Source: Prorocentrum cordatum
Lineage: Eukaryota > Sar > Dinophyceae > Prorocentrales > Prorocentraceae
Direction: 5' to 3'
Assembly (NCBI GenBank): GCA_963575745.1
Contig: CAUYUJ010014544.1
Location: 275,163 to 339,162, forward strand
Length of the DNA: 64,000 nucleotides
The notes under the pieces are model-generated. The model did not search any database. It was not told the origin of the DNA and saw nothing but the letters and a program-made list of their open reading frames with translations. The translations under genes were made by a program, and so were the position numbers. Positions 31,004 to 39,000 of this stretch are shown piece by piece (position 1 is the first letter of the stretch; each line of letters starts with the position of its first letter).

Positions 31004-32194
31004 CTAGGAGCCAGGCTCGCGAGCCTCAACCTTGGCCCGAGCTGCAGCCGCCTTGGCCCGTGCGAGAGTGTCAGAGCGCGCCTTTTCGATCCGCTTCTCC
31101 ATGTCGGTCGGCTCGGCAGGGGCCCCAGCAGCCATGGGCTCAGCCTTCGGCGGATCAGCCGCAGGCGCCTGAGAGGAAGCAGCACCCTGGCTGCCCGCAC
31201 CTTGAGAAGCCGCCACCCCTGTCGCAACCGCGCCATCAACAGTCTTGCGCTTCTTACGCAACTCGCCCATCCGCTTCTGGTATTCCTCCTGGTGCGTCTT
31301 GTACTGGGATTTAATGCTCGTGAGCGCTCCGTGCAAGAGGGTCTTGACCTGCTGCGACTGCTCGAGCTTGAACTTTTCAAATCCCTCGCGGCCCTCGGCC
31401 GAGAATGCAGGCCCCGAGACGTCGAGCTCTTCACCAAAGTCGAGCTTGATCTCATCAGCGGAGTCCTTGAAGAGGGCATCGAGGGAAATGACGTTCTTGC
31501 TGGGAGTGGGCTCAGCAGGCTTAAGAACTCCGACGGCCAGCGTACGAGTGGCTTGCTCAAGTATTTCAGCGTTCTCAAGGTCCTTTGCCATGAGCTCGTC
31601 AAGGTGCTTGTCAAGGTCGCTGGCCTCCTTGTCCAGCGCCGCGCGGCGCGCCAGGGCCTTGTCAAGCTTCTCCTGGGAAGCCTTCTTGGCCTGCGAGGCA
31701 CGCTGCCACTCGGCCTGAGGCGTCGCCTGGGGCTGGGGCGGCGGCTTGGGCACGAACTGAACGAGCAGTTTCTGGGCCAGGTCGGGCGCAAGGTGCGACG
31801 CAGCCTCCTTGACAGCCGCGAGAGCTTGAGGAGGAATGGCCTCAGATGGGCCCTGCTGCAGCTGCTGCGCCTGGGTACCCTTGCGCCCGCGTGCCTTGGA
31901 CTTGCCGCCTCCGTCACCCCATCCTGACTCCTCGGCACCGGTGTACAGAAGCATCTGGCCGCCGCCGCCGACAGAGGAGCTGGGAGAGTGGCACTGGGAC
32001 TGACACCCGACACAGAAATTGGACCGCTTGGCCAGGAGATCATTCCAAGTCCAATGGCCACAAGAGCACACAGTGTACAGCCGAGCACCACGATTCTGCC
32101 CAGCCTTGGCGCCCCCAGGCGGAACTCGGATCCAGGGCTGCCTCGTCCAAGTTTCTTCCGCATCATCAGGGATGCGCCACGGGGCAGGGGCCAT
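31004..32194 (-). CDS. LINE ORF1, 396 aa, zinc-ribbon and coiled coil
   Basis: Probable RNA-binding chaperone of the LINE particle. Seen: an N-terminal Cys-rich segment (VCSCGHWTWNDLLAKRSNFC then VGCQSQC), a long helical heptad-like region (ASQEKLDKALARRAALDKEA), an acidic motif (IKLDFGEELDVSGPAF), and a Lys/Ala-rich tail. The Met at 32194 is the first in this frame. However, the first ATG after the spliced leader (32355) opens another frame whose first ~55 codons (LVPDSFRQYCTGLWQPIFRE) look coding, so the native ORF1 may start there and this copy may have lost it by a frameshift near 32190. A 706-codon frame across the region is otherwise a shadow. Confidence 0.7.
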   Translation of the reverse strand: MAPAPWRIPDDAEETWTRQPWIRVPPGGAKAGQNRGARLYTVCSCGHWTWNDLLAKRSNFCVGCQSQCHSPSSSVGGGGQMLLYTGAEESGWGDGGGKSKARGRKGTQAQQLQQGPSEAIPPQALAAVKEAASHLAPDLAQKLLVQFVPKPPPQPQATPQAEWQRASQAKKASQEKLDKALARRAALDKEASDLDKHLDELMAKDLENAEILEQATRTLAVGVLKPAEPTPSKNVISLDALFKDSADEIKLDFGEELDVSGPAFSAEGREGFEKFKLEQSQQVKTLLHGALTSIKSQYKTHQEEYQKRMGELRKKRKTVDGAVATGVAASQGAGSQGAASSQAPAADPPKAEPMAAGAPAEPTDMEKRIEKARSDTLARAKAAAARAKVEAREPGS

Positions 32195-32356
32195 CGCGGC
32201 GTCGTAGCAACTAGCTCCGTCAGGAGCTCACGAAAGATGGGCTGCCAGAGGCCCGTGCAGTACTGGCGAAAGCTGTCAGGCACAAGGCCTTGGCACTGCT
32301 GCGGACTAGCAGCTTCCAGTTCGGCACGAGGGCGCAGAGCCCTCAGGTGCAGCATT

Positions 32357-32378
32357 CTTGAGCCAAAATGGCTACGGA
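32357..32378 (-). other. Dinoflagellate spliced-leader relic at the LINE 5' end
   Basis: The minus strand matches all 22 positions of the canonical dinoflagellate spliced leader (core GTAGCCATTTTGGCTCAAG; first base T). It lies exactly between the (CCT)n flank and the LINE 5' UTR, and the first LINE ATG follows 1 nt after its end. Such relics mark DNA copies of trans-spliced mRNA. Confidence 0.95.
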
Positions 32379-32430
32379 GGAGGAGGAGGAGGAGGAGGAG
32401 AAGGAGGAGGAGGAGGAGGAGGCGGGGGAG
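32379..32430. repeat. (GGA)n tract at the LINE 5' boundary
   Basis: GGA triplets with one AAGG interruption, directly abutting the spliced-leader relic. Confidence 0.97.
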
Positions 32431-32868
32431 GAGCATGATGGTCTTCCGACAAAAAAGGCACGCGCGCTATCTGGCGGCTTCGCGCGCAGGGAGATCGCCA
32501 GACATCTTCTCCGGCGCAAGTCCCAGGGCCGCATCGGGCGGATCGGCCAACGGCGGCTCAACGCGAGATTTTGAAATCAGAACCCAAAGGGGCCCGCAGT
32601 GGGCGCAACGCGCCTGGCAGTCTACCCGGCAAGGGCACCCGAAAGGGGGCCGCTCAGAAATCGGAAGACGGCGCGACGTCGCCCAAGCTCCCAGGAGCCT
32701 GAACGACGGCACTCTGGAAGCCTCGGGGGACCCCGGTAACCTGGTTTCCAAAACGCCCCAAGAGGAATTGCCGCAAATACCACTCACTTCTGCCGACGGG
32801 ATGCACCTCGCAAGCCTCTGGAGAATAGCGCGGGCAGCCCGGCGATCTGGGAACAGACTGGATCCAAG
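32431..32868. other. Spacer, no gene recognised
   Basis: About 440 bp between the LINE and the (GA)n tract. Frames are open on both strands but none resembles a known protein. Confidence 0.5.
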
Positions 32869-32958
32869 AGAGAGAACGAGAGAGAGAGAGACAGAGAGAG
32901 AGAGAGATAAGAAAGAGAGAGAGAGAGAGAGAGATAATAAAGAGAGAGAGAGAGAGAG

Positions 32959-33016
<58 letters not shown>

Positions 33017-33022
33017 GTAGAG
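32869..33022. repeat. (GA)n microsatellite flanking YR element B
   Basis: About 150 bp of AG dinucleotides with rare ACAG, ATAA and AAAG interruptions, ending a few bases outside repeat B2 of element B. Confidence 0.97.
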
Positions 33023-33034
33023 GGAGAGACATAC

Positions 33035-33184
33035 ATCTGTGCAAGCCGGGGAGACTCTCGGGGGCCAGAACTGTTTTGCATCCGCAACTCTGTGTGATGA
33101 CTCGACCCGGAGCTCCGTGCGACATTGACTGGCTGGGCGAGGCACCTCGACCAAGGAAAACGAGTCCCGAGACAATCACGATCC
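33035..33184 (-). repeat. Split direct repeat B2 of element B
   Basis: 150 bp beginning ATCTGTGCAAGCCGGGGAGA on the plus strand. It appears identical to 33308-33457. Confidence 0.95.
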
Positions 33185-33307
33185 AACGGACACTTCTCGA
33201 GCTGAAAATGGGTGGGAGCGCAGCGTGGGTGGGAGGCTTGAGCACGGGTGGCCGCGGCCCCCTCCCGCTCGCCACAGGCAGCAAAGAATCTATGGCACGC
33301 CATTGCA
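33185..33307 (-). repeat. Predicted repeat A2 of element B
   Basis: 123 bp between the two B copies. By the structure of element A this is A2. Its partner A1 is not in the assembled sequence. Confidence 0.7.
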
Positions 33308-33457
33308 ATCTGTGCAAGCCGGGGAGACTCTCGGGGGCCAGAACTGTTTTGCATCCGCAACTCTGTGTGATGACTCGACCCGGAGCTCCGTGCGACATTG
33401 ACTGGCTGGGCGAGGCACCTCGACCAAGGAAAACGAGTCCCGAGACAATCACGATCC
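33308..33457 (-). repeat. Split direct repeat B1 of element B
   Basis: Internal 150-bp copy of B, about 45 bp below the methyltransferase stop at 33502. Confidence 0.95.
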
Positions 33458-33501
33458 GAAATCTAAAAACTCGAGCAACACCGAATTTTGAAACCCTGGC
33501 C

Positions 33502-34255
33502 TTAGGCCAACACAAACCTGTCCAGGCTACGAAACGAGTGGTTTCGCAAAGCCTGTTGGAAACACTTAGCTACCAGCCTACACAAGTCTTTGGGATACGG
33601 TTCTGCAATGTGCGTCCAGAAGGTGCCTGAGGCGTCTTTGCCTTCGAGGATCTGATGGGGGCGGCGGCTGAAACTGCAGACACCACGACCCGAACATTTA
33701 CACGGTAAGAGAGGGTCGAGGTTGAGATGGCAATATAAGAGCCGAGTGCGCTTCCGCCACGCGGTCGAGAACGCACAAAAATCAAAGTCTACAATGCGAG
33801 TGTTACGAATGCGACTGAGATGGATTGCACCTGGGAGCTGCCACAACCAAGAGGTGCTAGGGTTCTCAATTACAACTGGTATGTTCAAACTGCGCGCTAG
33901 CAAAAAGAGAGAGAAGCTAAAAGTGGCAAGCGTGTTTCCTCTCTCAACCTTGAGCTGGTCTCCCGGCGACAGGCCTGGCAACCCCAGCGGGAACTGTTTC
34001 GTCCGAAGGGGCGGTGGCCCGTTGGGCCGGTTGCGGGCACGGCTCATCGACTGGCAGGGCGTCGCAATCCAGATTGCGGCAATGAGCCGACTCCGCACCC
34101 AGCCCCTCACCAGCTGCCTGATGCGCTTACGGAGGAGGTCGCTGTCGGTGTCGTGGCGAATGTCTAGCTCAAAAGCGGCATGCTGCGATCGGAAGCGCAA
34201 GCGCCATGCCGCGGACATCCGCCCAGAGCCGCTGAAGACTTCCAGGAAGACGCCG
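33502..34255 (-). CDS. Element B cytosine-C5-methyltransferase-like domain
   Basis: About 250 residues at the 3' end of the element. Seen in order: motif I FLEVFSGSGRMSAAW (AdoMet pocket), an acidic ELDIRHD, motif IV IWIATPCQSMSRARN with the Pro-Cys of C5 methyltransferases, motif VI VVIENPSTSWLW (ENP rather than ENV), and DFCAFSTAWRKRTRLL, comparable to motif VIII. A Cys pair (PCKCSGRGVC) follows. It is in the same frame as RT-RNase H and begins just below the recombinase stop (34269). The fold assignment is inferred from motif order; DNA versus RNA substrate, and activity, are unknown. Canonical DIRS elements carry a Dam-like adenine methyltransferase, which these motifs do not resemble. 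Confidence 0.62.
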
Positions 34256-37200
34256 GCCCTGGCGTGCCTCACCCACGAAGCCAGCTCGCCGACAGGGTGG
34301 CGCCAATCCCGCGGAACGCCTGCTCGGCTTGGAGCTGCAGGGCGCGCGGGAGGCGGTGCAGCTGCTCCTGCACGCGGCCGCCCTTGGCGTAGCGCCGGAG
34401 CGCGGCATCGGTGGCCCACCTGCCGCGCTTCTGGATGTCGCGGAGGGGCCGCGCCGCCGCGTACAGCTCGTGGCTCGCGCCGCCGTGCCGCAGCTGGTGC
34501 AGCGTCAAGTTGCCCAGGACCTGCAGGCCGAGGTCGGAGACGGCGGCCTTGAAGTGGTAGTTCCACTGCGCGTAGGTGACTGGGAACAGGCGGTGGCCTG
34601 CGGGCGTGCGGCGGTGCAGCTCCTGGACAAGGTTCGGCATCCACGGAAAACAGGTTGAGTCCACCAGCAAGCTCTCGTCGAACACACCTGTCTTGGACGG
34701 GGTCTGCCTTTCGAACAGATGGAGGACCACGCACCAATGGTGCATCGTTGTGGCTGAGGTGAACCCTGGTGGGATGAGCTGGGCCTGCGCGAGCTCCAGC
34801 GCCTCTCGCGGCCTCAAGTACAGGCCGAACGTGAGCGCGGTCAGCCATGCATACATGGCCAGGCCCCTGCGGCACAGGACCTCCACGATGAGGCACACCA
34901 CGGGCCAAGGGAGCGGCAGGCGCGACCGCGGCGGTGCCAGGCGCGACCAGCCCTTGGCAGCCCGTGCCGCCCGCGGCAGGCGGCCCTGGCGCGGTCCGAG
35001 GTCCGGGCGCACGAAAGCGAGGGCCGCCATCAGCTTCCAGGCGTCGCTGCTCTCGCCCCCGTCCAAGAACTCCTCGTGAAAAAACAGCACCAGTGTCTTG
35101 TCCACCTCCGTCGGCGTCCCCAAGGAGTGGCCCCGCTGGCAGGCCCACAGGCTGAAGGCAGCGTGCCGGCGCTCGTAGTCCGCCCTGGTCGCATCCCCCA
35201 CTGACTGCTCCTCCAGGAAGGTCAAGCCCCGGCGGGGGGCCGAGGGCGGGAGTGCAGGGAAGCGGTTCGCCCTCTCCTGCCGGCGAACAGCCCGGCGGTC
35301 GCTCTCTGCTGGGCGCGCCACTGTCTCTGACGCCACGCGCGGCCTGCGCCGCGACTGGCTGGCAGCGGCAGCCGCCACAGCAGCCGCTGGCCGCTTGCGA
35401 GACCGCAGAGCCGGCGCAGACGGCATCGCCATGCAGCCGAGGGCCGACATCGACAGCGGCGCCGCCATCGCGTCGGAGAGCTGCCGCCTGGGCCGGCGCA
35501 CCGGGCGCGGCAGGCCCTGATGCCTTGGCCCGCACGGCTTCGGGGATATCACCAGCCTGGGCACGAGAGGCAGGGTCGGCGCTGTTGTGCTCGGATGGGG
35601 CCCAACGCCAGACTGCCGAAGACCCCGAGGCTAACAGGAGGGCGCAGGCCTGGCGACAAATCCGCAAAAGCGGGGGCGACGATGATCTGCCTTTGAGCAA
35701 CGCCAACATTGGAGCCATGGAGTCATTCAAGATGATGTGCGTGGTGTTGAAATTTCGAGCGGCTCGCAATCGGTGCTTCAAGCATAGGACTAGCGCTCTC
35801 CCCTCCAATACCACCTGTGCCTCCCTCCTGGTCCATGGTGTAGACAAAACCCGATGCCATCCTTCCGCCCAAACCACCTCCGGCACCTCCTCGAACATGA
35901 CCTCCTCCTCACGATTAAGCTTCGGCTCGACTCGGAAGGGGACTCGCTGCTCCATGGCTGCTGCTATGACTGCTGGATCTCGATCGTGCTGCGACGAGGC
36001 GTGCCTGATGCATGATGTGGTGATATGCTCAGCTTGCTTGCTCTCCCGGGCCAAGGCCTTGTCCCGCGGGGCGACCTGCTGTTCTCCATCACGACTGAAC
36101 CTCCACCGCTCGTTGAAGATAGACAGTCGACGGGCTTGATCTGGGGTGATGGTCTTCTCAGTCACTCCTGCACCCCACCACGATGCGTCCACGCAAGATA
36201 CGACTGGCGAAAGCGGCCGCCCGGCGTCTCGGAAGCACAGGGGCAGCAGCGCGCGGCACCAAGTCAGCTCTCGCCTCACTGCCGGGGTCAGCCGCCGCCT
36301 CTCGCGGCCGCCGTCCCCCATGAAGCCGTATGCGGCCCCCAGGCAGCTCAGCAGCTCGCGGCGAATTAGCGCCCTCGACGTGAAGTGAGATATCACCTTC
36401 ATCATGGCGTGGCCACTGCACCAGCCTCGCTCCAGCAGCTCGCCGATACCCAGACGAAGCCGCCAGCGGAGGCGGACGCTGAGACCGATCACGGGCTTGT
36501 CCTCGTCGAAATGCCAGCCCAGCGTGTCGCCGCCGACTGATGCCTCCACTGGGTGAGTGGGCAGGCTTGAAGCCGTCAGCTCCTTCTGCACTACCGCAGC
36601 CGCGTCGTGTACCTCGCTCAGCGCGTGGGAGAGGGCGATGAAGTTGTCAACGTAGACCGTGTGCGCCATACCTTGCTGCAGGTCAGGCGCGGGCCGACGG
36701 TCCACGAGACGACGGCCAAAGTGGCCAGGAAGAGCCCGAGCAGTCACAGCCTCGTTCAAACTCTGGCAGATCCACAGGCTGATGCTCCAGCCCATCGGCG
36801 GGCACCTGAAGCACGGCACGACCCAGGACGACGGTCGCACCGCCGACCCATCGGACAGGTGCGTGAGTCCGAGGTCGCCAGCCTTCAGCCTGGGCAAGCC
36901 AAAGTAGCGGCGAAGCCACGACGGAAGCTCGATCTGGTAGAAGGCGTCGCAGATGTCGACGCCCCCGATGCTGATGGGCTCGTCGCCGTCGACCGAAATC
37001 TGAGCGAATGCAGAGCCCGTCGCCAGCTCCACGGAGTCGGCAGGCGCGAACCTGAGGGATGCCCGGCGCCCATCGAGGATCATCCGCAGCGACCCGTTCT
37101 TCTTGCGCACGAAGAACATGCCAACGTAACACTCCGCCGAGCTGTAGAAGTCAACCAGCCCGGCGTCCAGAAGTCGCCGCACCACCATCGAGTAAAGGCG

Positions 37201-37890
37201 CGGGTTGCGGAGGGCTGGATCCGTGTAGAGTCGTCTCGGACCTGCCTCTCTGATGCGCTCCAACCCCAGCTGTCGGGGCAGGAGTAACTCTTTCAACCGA
37301 TGAGCGATATTCTGGCCTGCCATCTCGTCGATCGTCTCCAGGGCGGCGGGTCGGCTACCAGCAGGAGGCAATGAGATGGAGTCGACGAGGTCGAAGCTCA
37401 CCGGGGCAACCAACGTGGCGTCACCCTCGTATGATTGAGATATCCGGAGCTCCTCAAGGGCCCCTGGACCGTCCAAGCCTTCCGGGCACGGGCCAAACCT
37501 CAACGCGGCCTGGCGGAGCTCCGAGAGGACGAGGGCGTGGCCAGCTGCAGGCGCCGACGTGCCGGCGGGCGCTTGACGGCACGCCGCCGGCGGGCAGCCC
37601 CAAAGCTCGTTCAGCGCGTCGGTCATCTCGTCGACCATGCCGCGAACGTGGGACCGCTTCTCAAGGCGCCTGCGCACTGACCTCGATGGCAGGGTAGGTG
37701 TAGAAGGAGATGGGGCCCCAGCGCCAAAGCGGGGCAAAGGAAAGAGATCACGCTGGCGAAGATCGGCGCTGGAGTTGGAAGCCTCATGTACAGGTAGATC
37801 TGCTGCACCCGCGAGGCCCACGGGCGCCCCCTCTCTCGACCTGGCAGGCTCCTGGGCGAGGGGCTCCCAGAAGCCGCCCGCGTAGCTCAT
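33502..37890 (-). CDS. Element B reverse transcriptase-RNase H (open frame to the methyltransferase)
   Basis: Copies element RNA to DNA. From the Met at 37890: a ~200-residue N-terminal region, RT fingers (GMFFVRKKNGSLRMILDGRR), motif A GVDICDAFYQI, motif B CPPMGWSISLWICQ, motif C HTVYVDNFIAL, a thumb-like SHFTSRALIRRELLS, then RNase H with VSCVDASWWGAG (Asp), VLEGRALVL (Glu), HIILNDSMAPML (Asp) and WAPSEHNSADPASR. Real coding in this frame is about 37890-35540 and again in the methyltransferase part (34255-33502). Between them the frame is open, but the +1 frame holds the recombinase. The ATG overlaps the Gag stop as ATGA. Confidence 0.85.
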   Translation of the reverse strand: MSYAGGFWEPLAQEPARSREGAPVGLAGAADLPVHEASNSSADLRQRDLFPLPRFGAGAPSPSTPTLPSRSVRRRLEKRSHVRGMVDEMTDALNELWGCPPAACRQAPAGTSAPAAGHALVLSELRQAALRFGPCPEGLDGPGALEELRISQSYEGDATLVAPVSFDLVDSISLPPAGSRPAALETIDEMAGQNIAHRLKELLLPRQLGLERIREAGPRRLYTDPALRNPRLYSMVVRRLLDAGLVDFYSSAECYVGMFFVRKKNGSLRMILDGRRASLRFAPADSVELATGSAFAQISVDGDEPISIGGVDICDAFYQIELPSWLRRYFGLPRLKAGDLGLTHLSDGSAVRPSSWVVPCFRCPPMGWSISLWICQSLNEAVTARALPGHFGRRLVDRRPAPDLQQGMAHTVYVDNFIALSHALSEVHDAAAVVQKELTASSLPTHPVEASVGGDTLGWHFDEDKPVIGLSVRLRWRLRLGIGELLERGWCSGHAMMKVISHFTSRALIRRELLSCLGAAYGFMGDGGRERRRLTPAVRRELTWCRALLPLCFRDAGRPLSPVVSCVDASWWGAGVTEKTITPDQARRLSIFNERWRFSRDGEQQVAPRDKALARESKQAEHITTSCIRHASSQHDRDPAVIAAAMEQRVPFRVEPKLNREEEVMFEEVPEVVWAEGWHRVLSTPWTRREAQVVLEGRALVLCLKHRLRAARNFNTTHIILNDSMAPMLALLKGRSSSPPLLRICRQACALLLASGSSAVWRWAPSEHNSADPASRAQAGDIPEAVRAKASGPAAPGAPAQAAALRRDGGAAVDVGPRLHGDAVCAGSAVSQAASGCCGGCRCQPVAAQAARGVRDSGAPSRERPPGCSPAGEGEPLPCTPALGPPPGLDLPGGAVSGGCDQGGLRAPARCLQPVGLPAGPLLGDADGGGQDTGAVFSRGVLGRGREQRRLEADGGPRFRAPGPRTAPGPPAAGGTGCQGLVAPGTAAVAPAAPLARGVPHRGGPVPQGPGHVCMADRAHVRPVLEAARGAGARAGPAHPTRVHLSHNDAPLVRGPPSVRKADPVQDRCVRRELAGGLNLFSVDAEPCPGAAPPHARRPPPVPSHLRAVELPLQGRRLRPRPAGPGQLDAAPAAARRREPRAVRGGAAPPRHPEARQVGHRCRAPALRQGRPRAGAAAPPPARPAAPSRAGVPRDWRHPVGELASWVRHARAGVFLEVFSGSGRMSAAWRLRFRSQHAAFELDIRHDTDSDLLRKRIRQLVRGWVRSRLIAAIWIATPCQSMSRARNRPNGPPPLRTKQFPLGLPGLSPGDQLKVERGNTLATFSFSLFLLARSLNIPVVIENPSTSWLWQLPGAIHLSRIRNTRIVDFDFCAFSTAWRKRTRLLYCHLNLDPLLPCKCSGRGVCSFSRRPHQILEGKDASGTFWTHIAEPYPKDLCRLVAKCFQQALRNHSFRSLDRFVLA
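34269..35564 (-). CDS. Element B tyrosine recombinase, 431 aa
   Basis: Phage-integrase-family recombinase expected to integrate a circular DNA copy. Core-binding helices span about 110-215, with the catalytic domain after that. All signature residues are visible: Arg251 (GLYLRPREAL), Lys291 (TPSKTGVFDE), His356 and Arg359 (TLHQLRHGG), Trp383 in the His/Trp position (KRGRWATD) and Tyr392 (LRRYAKGG). The first ~95 residues are basic and Ala/Arg-rich. The ORF starts where the RNase H region ends, overlapping it in the +1 frame, so it is made either by frameshifting or from its own ATG. The frame is intact and probably encodes an active enzyme. Confidence 0.85.
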   Translation of the reverse strand: MPRLVISPKPCGPRHQGLPRPVRRPRRQLSDAMAAPLSMSALGCMAMPSAPALRSRKRPAAAVAAAAASQSRRRPRVASETVARPAESDRRAVRRQERANRFPALPPSAPRRGLTFLEEQSVGDATRADYERRHAAFSLWACQRGHSLGTPTEVDKTLVLFFHEEFLDGGESSDAWKLMAALAFVRPDLGPRQGRLPRAARAAKGWSRLAPPRSRLPLPWPVVCLIVEVLCRRGLAMYAWLTALTFGLYLRPREALELAQAQLIPPGFTSATTMHHWCVVLHLFERQTPSKTGVFDESLLVDSTCFPWMPNLVQELHRRTPAGHRLFPVTYAQWNYHFKAAVSDLGLQVLGNLTLHQLRHGGASHELYAAARPLRDIQKRGRWATDAALRRYAKGGRVQEQLHRLPRALQLQAEQAFRGIGATLSASWLRG

Positions 37891-38900
37891 GATGACAGAG
37901 CGCGACGCTCCTCTCGGGCCTTCCTGATCTGCTTCAGGATCCCTGCGTCGCGCTCCACCTGCTTGGAGACATGCTCCAGTAGTAGCGGGCAAATCATCGA
38001 GCGGCCGTCCTCCTTGGCCGCCCCGGTGAACACCGCAGCTTCGTCCACGATGCCGAATCGGTGAAGCCCTCCTCCTCGCCCTCGGCCCCTCTTCTTGCCG
38101 TCGCCGTCGTTGCCGTCCTTGGAGCCCCTCGACTGCTGAGCCTCGAACTCCATGGAGTAGATGTACTCGTAGAGCTGCGCCTGTCGAATGGCCAGCTCCG
38201 CCCCGACCAGGTCGGGGAGGTTCACCTGATCCCAGCACGCGAGGTGCTCTATCATCTTCATGATATTCTCGTAGTGGGCGACCCCGTAGTCCTCCTTCGT
38301 GAGGTGGTAGAAGGACACGAAGCTATTGTAGTGCTCCACGGGGCCGCCCCTCTTCCTGTCGATGAACTGTGCGCACCACAGCATGGTGCGAGGACCGTCG
38401 AGCAGCCACCCAGGGATGATGTTCTCCACCATCATCGGCACCGCGTCGCGCCACGCCAGACGCTGCCTGGAGCCGTCAGGCCGAGGCGGCACGCCCAGCA
38501 GCCTGATGTCCGCCCCGCTCTCGGCGCACCGATACACCGAAGGGTCCATCGAGATCCGACGGATGGCGACCCACCCCGCGCTCAGCTGGATGAGTCCGAT
38601 GTCCCCTTCAATCCGCTCGGTCCCGTTGAGCTGCACCACGTCGCCCCGATTGCCTCCACCAGTGCCCTCGATGAGCACCCAGGCCGGGGTCGGCCCCCCA
38701 GGCGGCCCAGCCGCGCCTGCCTCAGCCGGCGGCGGACCGCCAGCGGCGCCCGCTGGGGCGCCGGCAACAGGCACGGCTGCGCCAGCCGCGAGGCCCGCTG
38801 CAGGGACAGCGGCGGCGCCGGCGGCGGCCACGATCGCCAGGGGCGCAGCAGACGCCGCGCCAGCGGCGCCTCCACCCGCGGGCACGAGGGCGGCAGGGCC
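37887..38900 (-). CDS. Element B Gag-like protein, 5' end lost in gap
   Basis: At least 332 residues. An Ala/Gly/Pro-rich N-terminal region runs into the N gap. The conserved core has DGPRTMLWCAQFIDR, HYENIMKMIEHLACWDQVNL and SMICPLLLEHVSKQVERDA, matching the element A Gag-like ORF, and the C-terminus is a charged helix (GILKQIRKAREERRALSS). The stop TGA overlaps the RT start (ATGA), suggesting coupled re-initiation. The true start is unknown because of the gap. Confidence 0.68.
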   Translation of the reverse strand, partial: GPAALVPAGGGAAGAASAAPLAIVAAAGAAAVPAAGLAAGAAVPVAGAPAGAAGGPPPAEAGAAGPPGGPTPAWVLIEGTGGGNRGDVVQLNGTERIEGDIGLIQLSAGWVAIRRISMDPSVYRCAESGADIRLLGVPPRPDGSRQRLAWRDAVPMMVENIIPGWLLDGPRTMLWCAQFIDRKRGGPVEHYNSFVSFYHLTKEDYGVAHYENIMKMIEHLACWDQVNLPDLVGAELAIRQAQLYEYIYSMEFEAQQSRGSKDGNDGDGKKRGRGRGGGLHRFGIVDEAAVFTGAAKEDGRSMICPLLLEHVSKQVERDAGILKQIRKAREERRALSS

Positions 38901-39000
38901 NNNNNNNNNNNNNNNNNNNNNNNNNNNNNNNNNNNNNNNNNNNNNNNNNNNNNNNNNNNNNNNNNNNNNNNNNNNNNNNNNNNNNNNNNNNNNNNNNNNN
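38901..39000. other. Assembly gap (100 N)
   Basis: A run of exactly 100 N, probably of arbitrary length. It removes the 5' end of element B. Confidence 1.

Larger units (their letters stand above)
24936..32378 (-). mobile_element. Near full-length LINE carrying a 5' spliced-leader relic
   Basis: The non-LTR retrotransposon reads on the minus strand. It starts with an exact spliced-leader sequence (32378-32357), then ORF1, a short inter-ORF region with a hydrophobic ORF, ORF2 (AP-type endonuclease and RT), and a zinc-binding plus RNase H C-terminus broken by frameshifts. The 3' end reads GGAAAAAATCCCC and runs into (CTC)n. Both flanks are (GGA)n on the plus strand (24893-24935 and 32379-32430), so a target-site duplication cannot be distinguished from the repeat. 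Confidence 0.85.
33035..38900 (-). mobile_element. Tyrosine-recombinase retrotransposon B, coding-intact
   Basis: Same order as element A on the minus strand: Gag-like ORF (start lost in the N gap), RT-RNase H, tyrosine recombinase in the +1 frame, methyltransferase-like domain, then B1-A2-B2. B1 (33308-33457) and B2 (33035-33184) appear identical over 150 bp, and no internal stop or frameshift was found, so this is the youngest of the three copies. A1 should lie in or beyond the gap at 38901-39000. Confidence 0.82.

Noticed and set aside
30316-32436. 706-codon frame across LINE ORF1
   Set aside because: Its first residues are the (CCT)n microsatellite and its middle is a shadow of ORF1. Only a short piece after the leader and the tail near 30316 look coding.
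34269-35564. Single 1578-residue protein in element B read continuously through the recombinase region
   Set aside because: Within 35564-34269 the +1 frame carries all recombinase catalytic residues, while the continuous frame is Ala/Gly/Pro/Arg-rich with no motif. The frame is probably open there only because of high GC.
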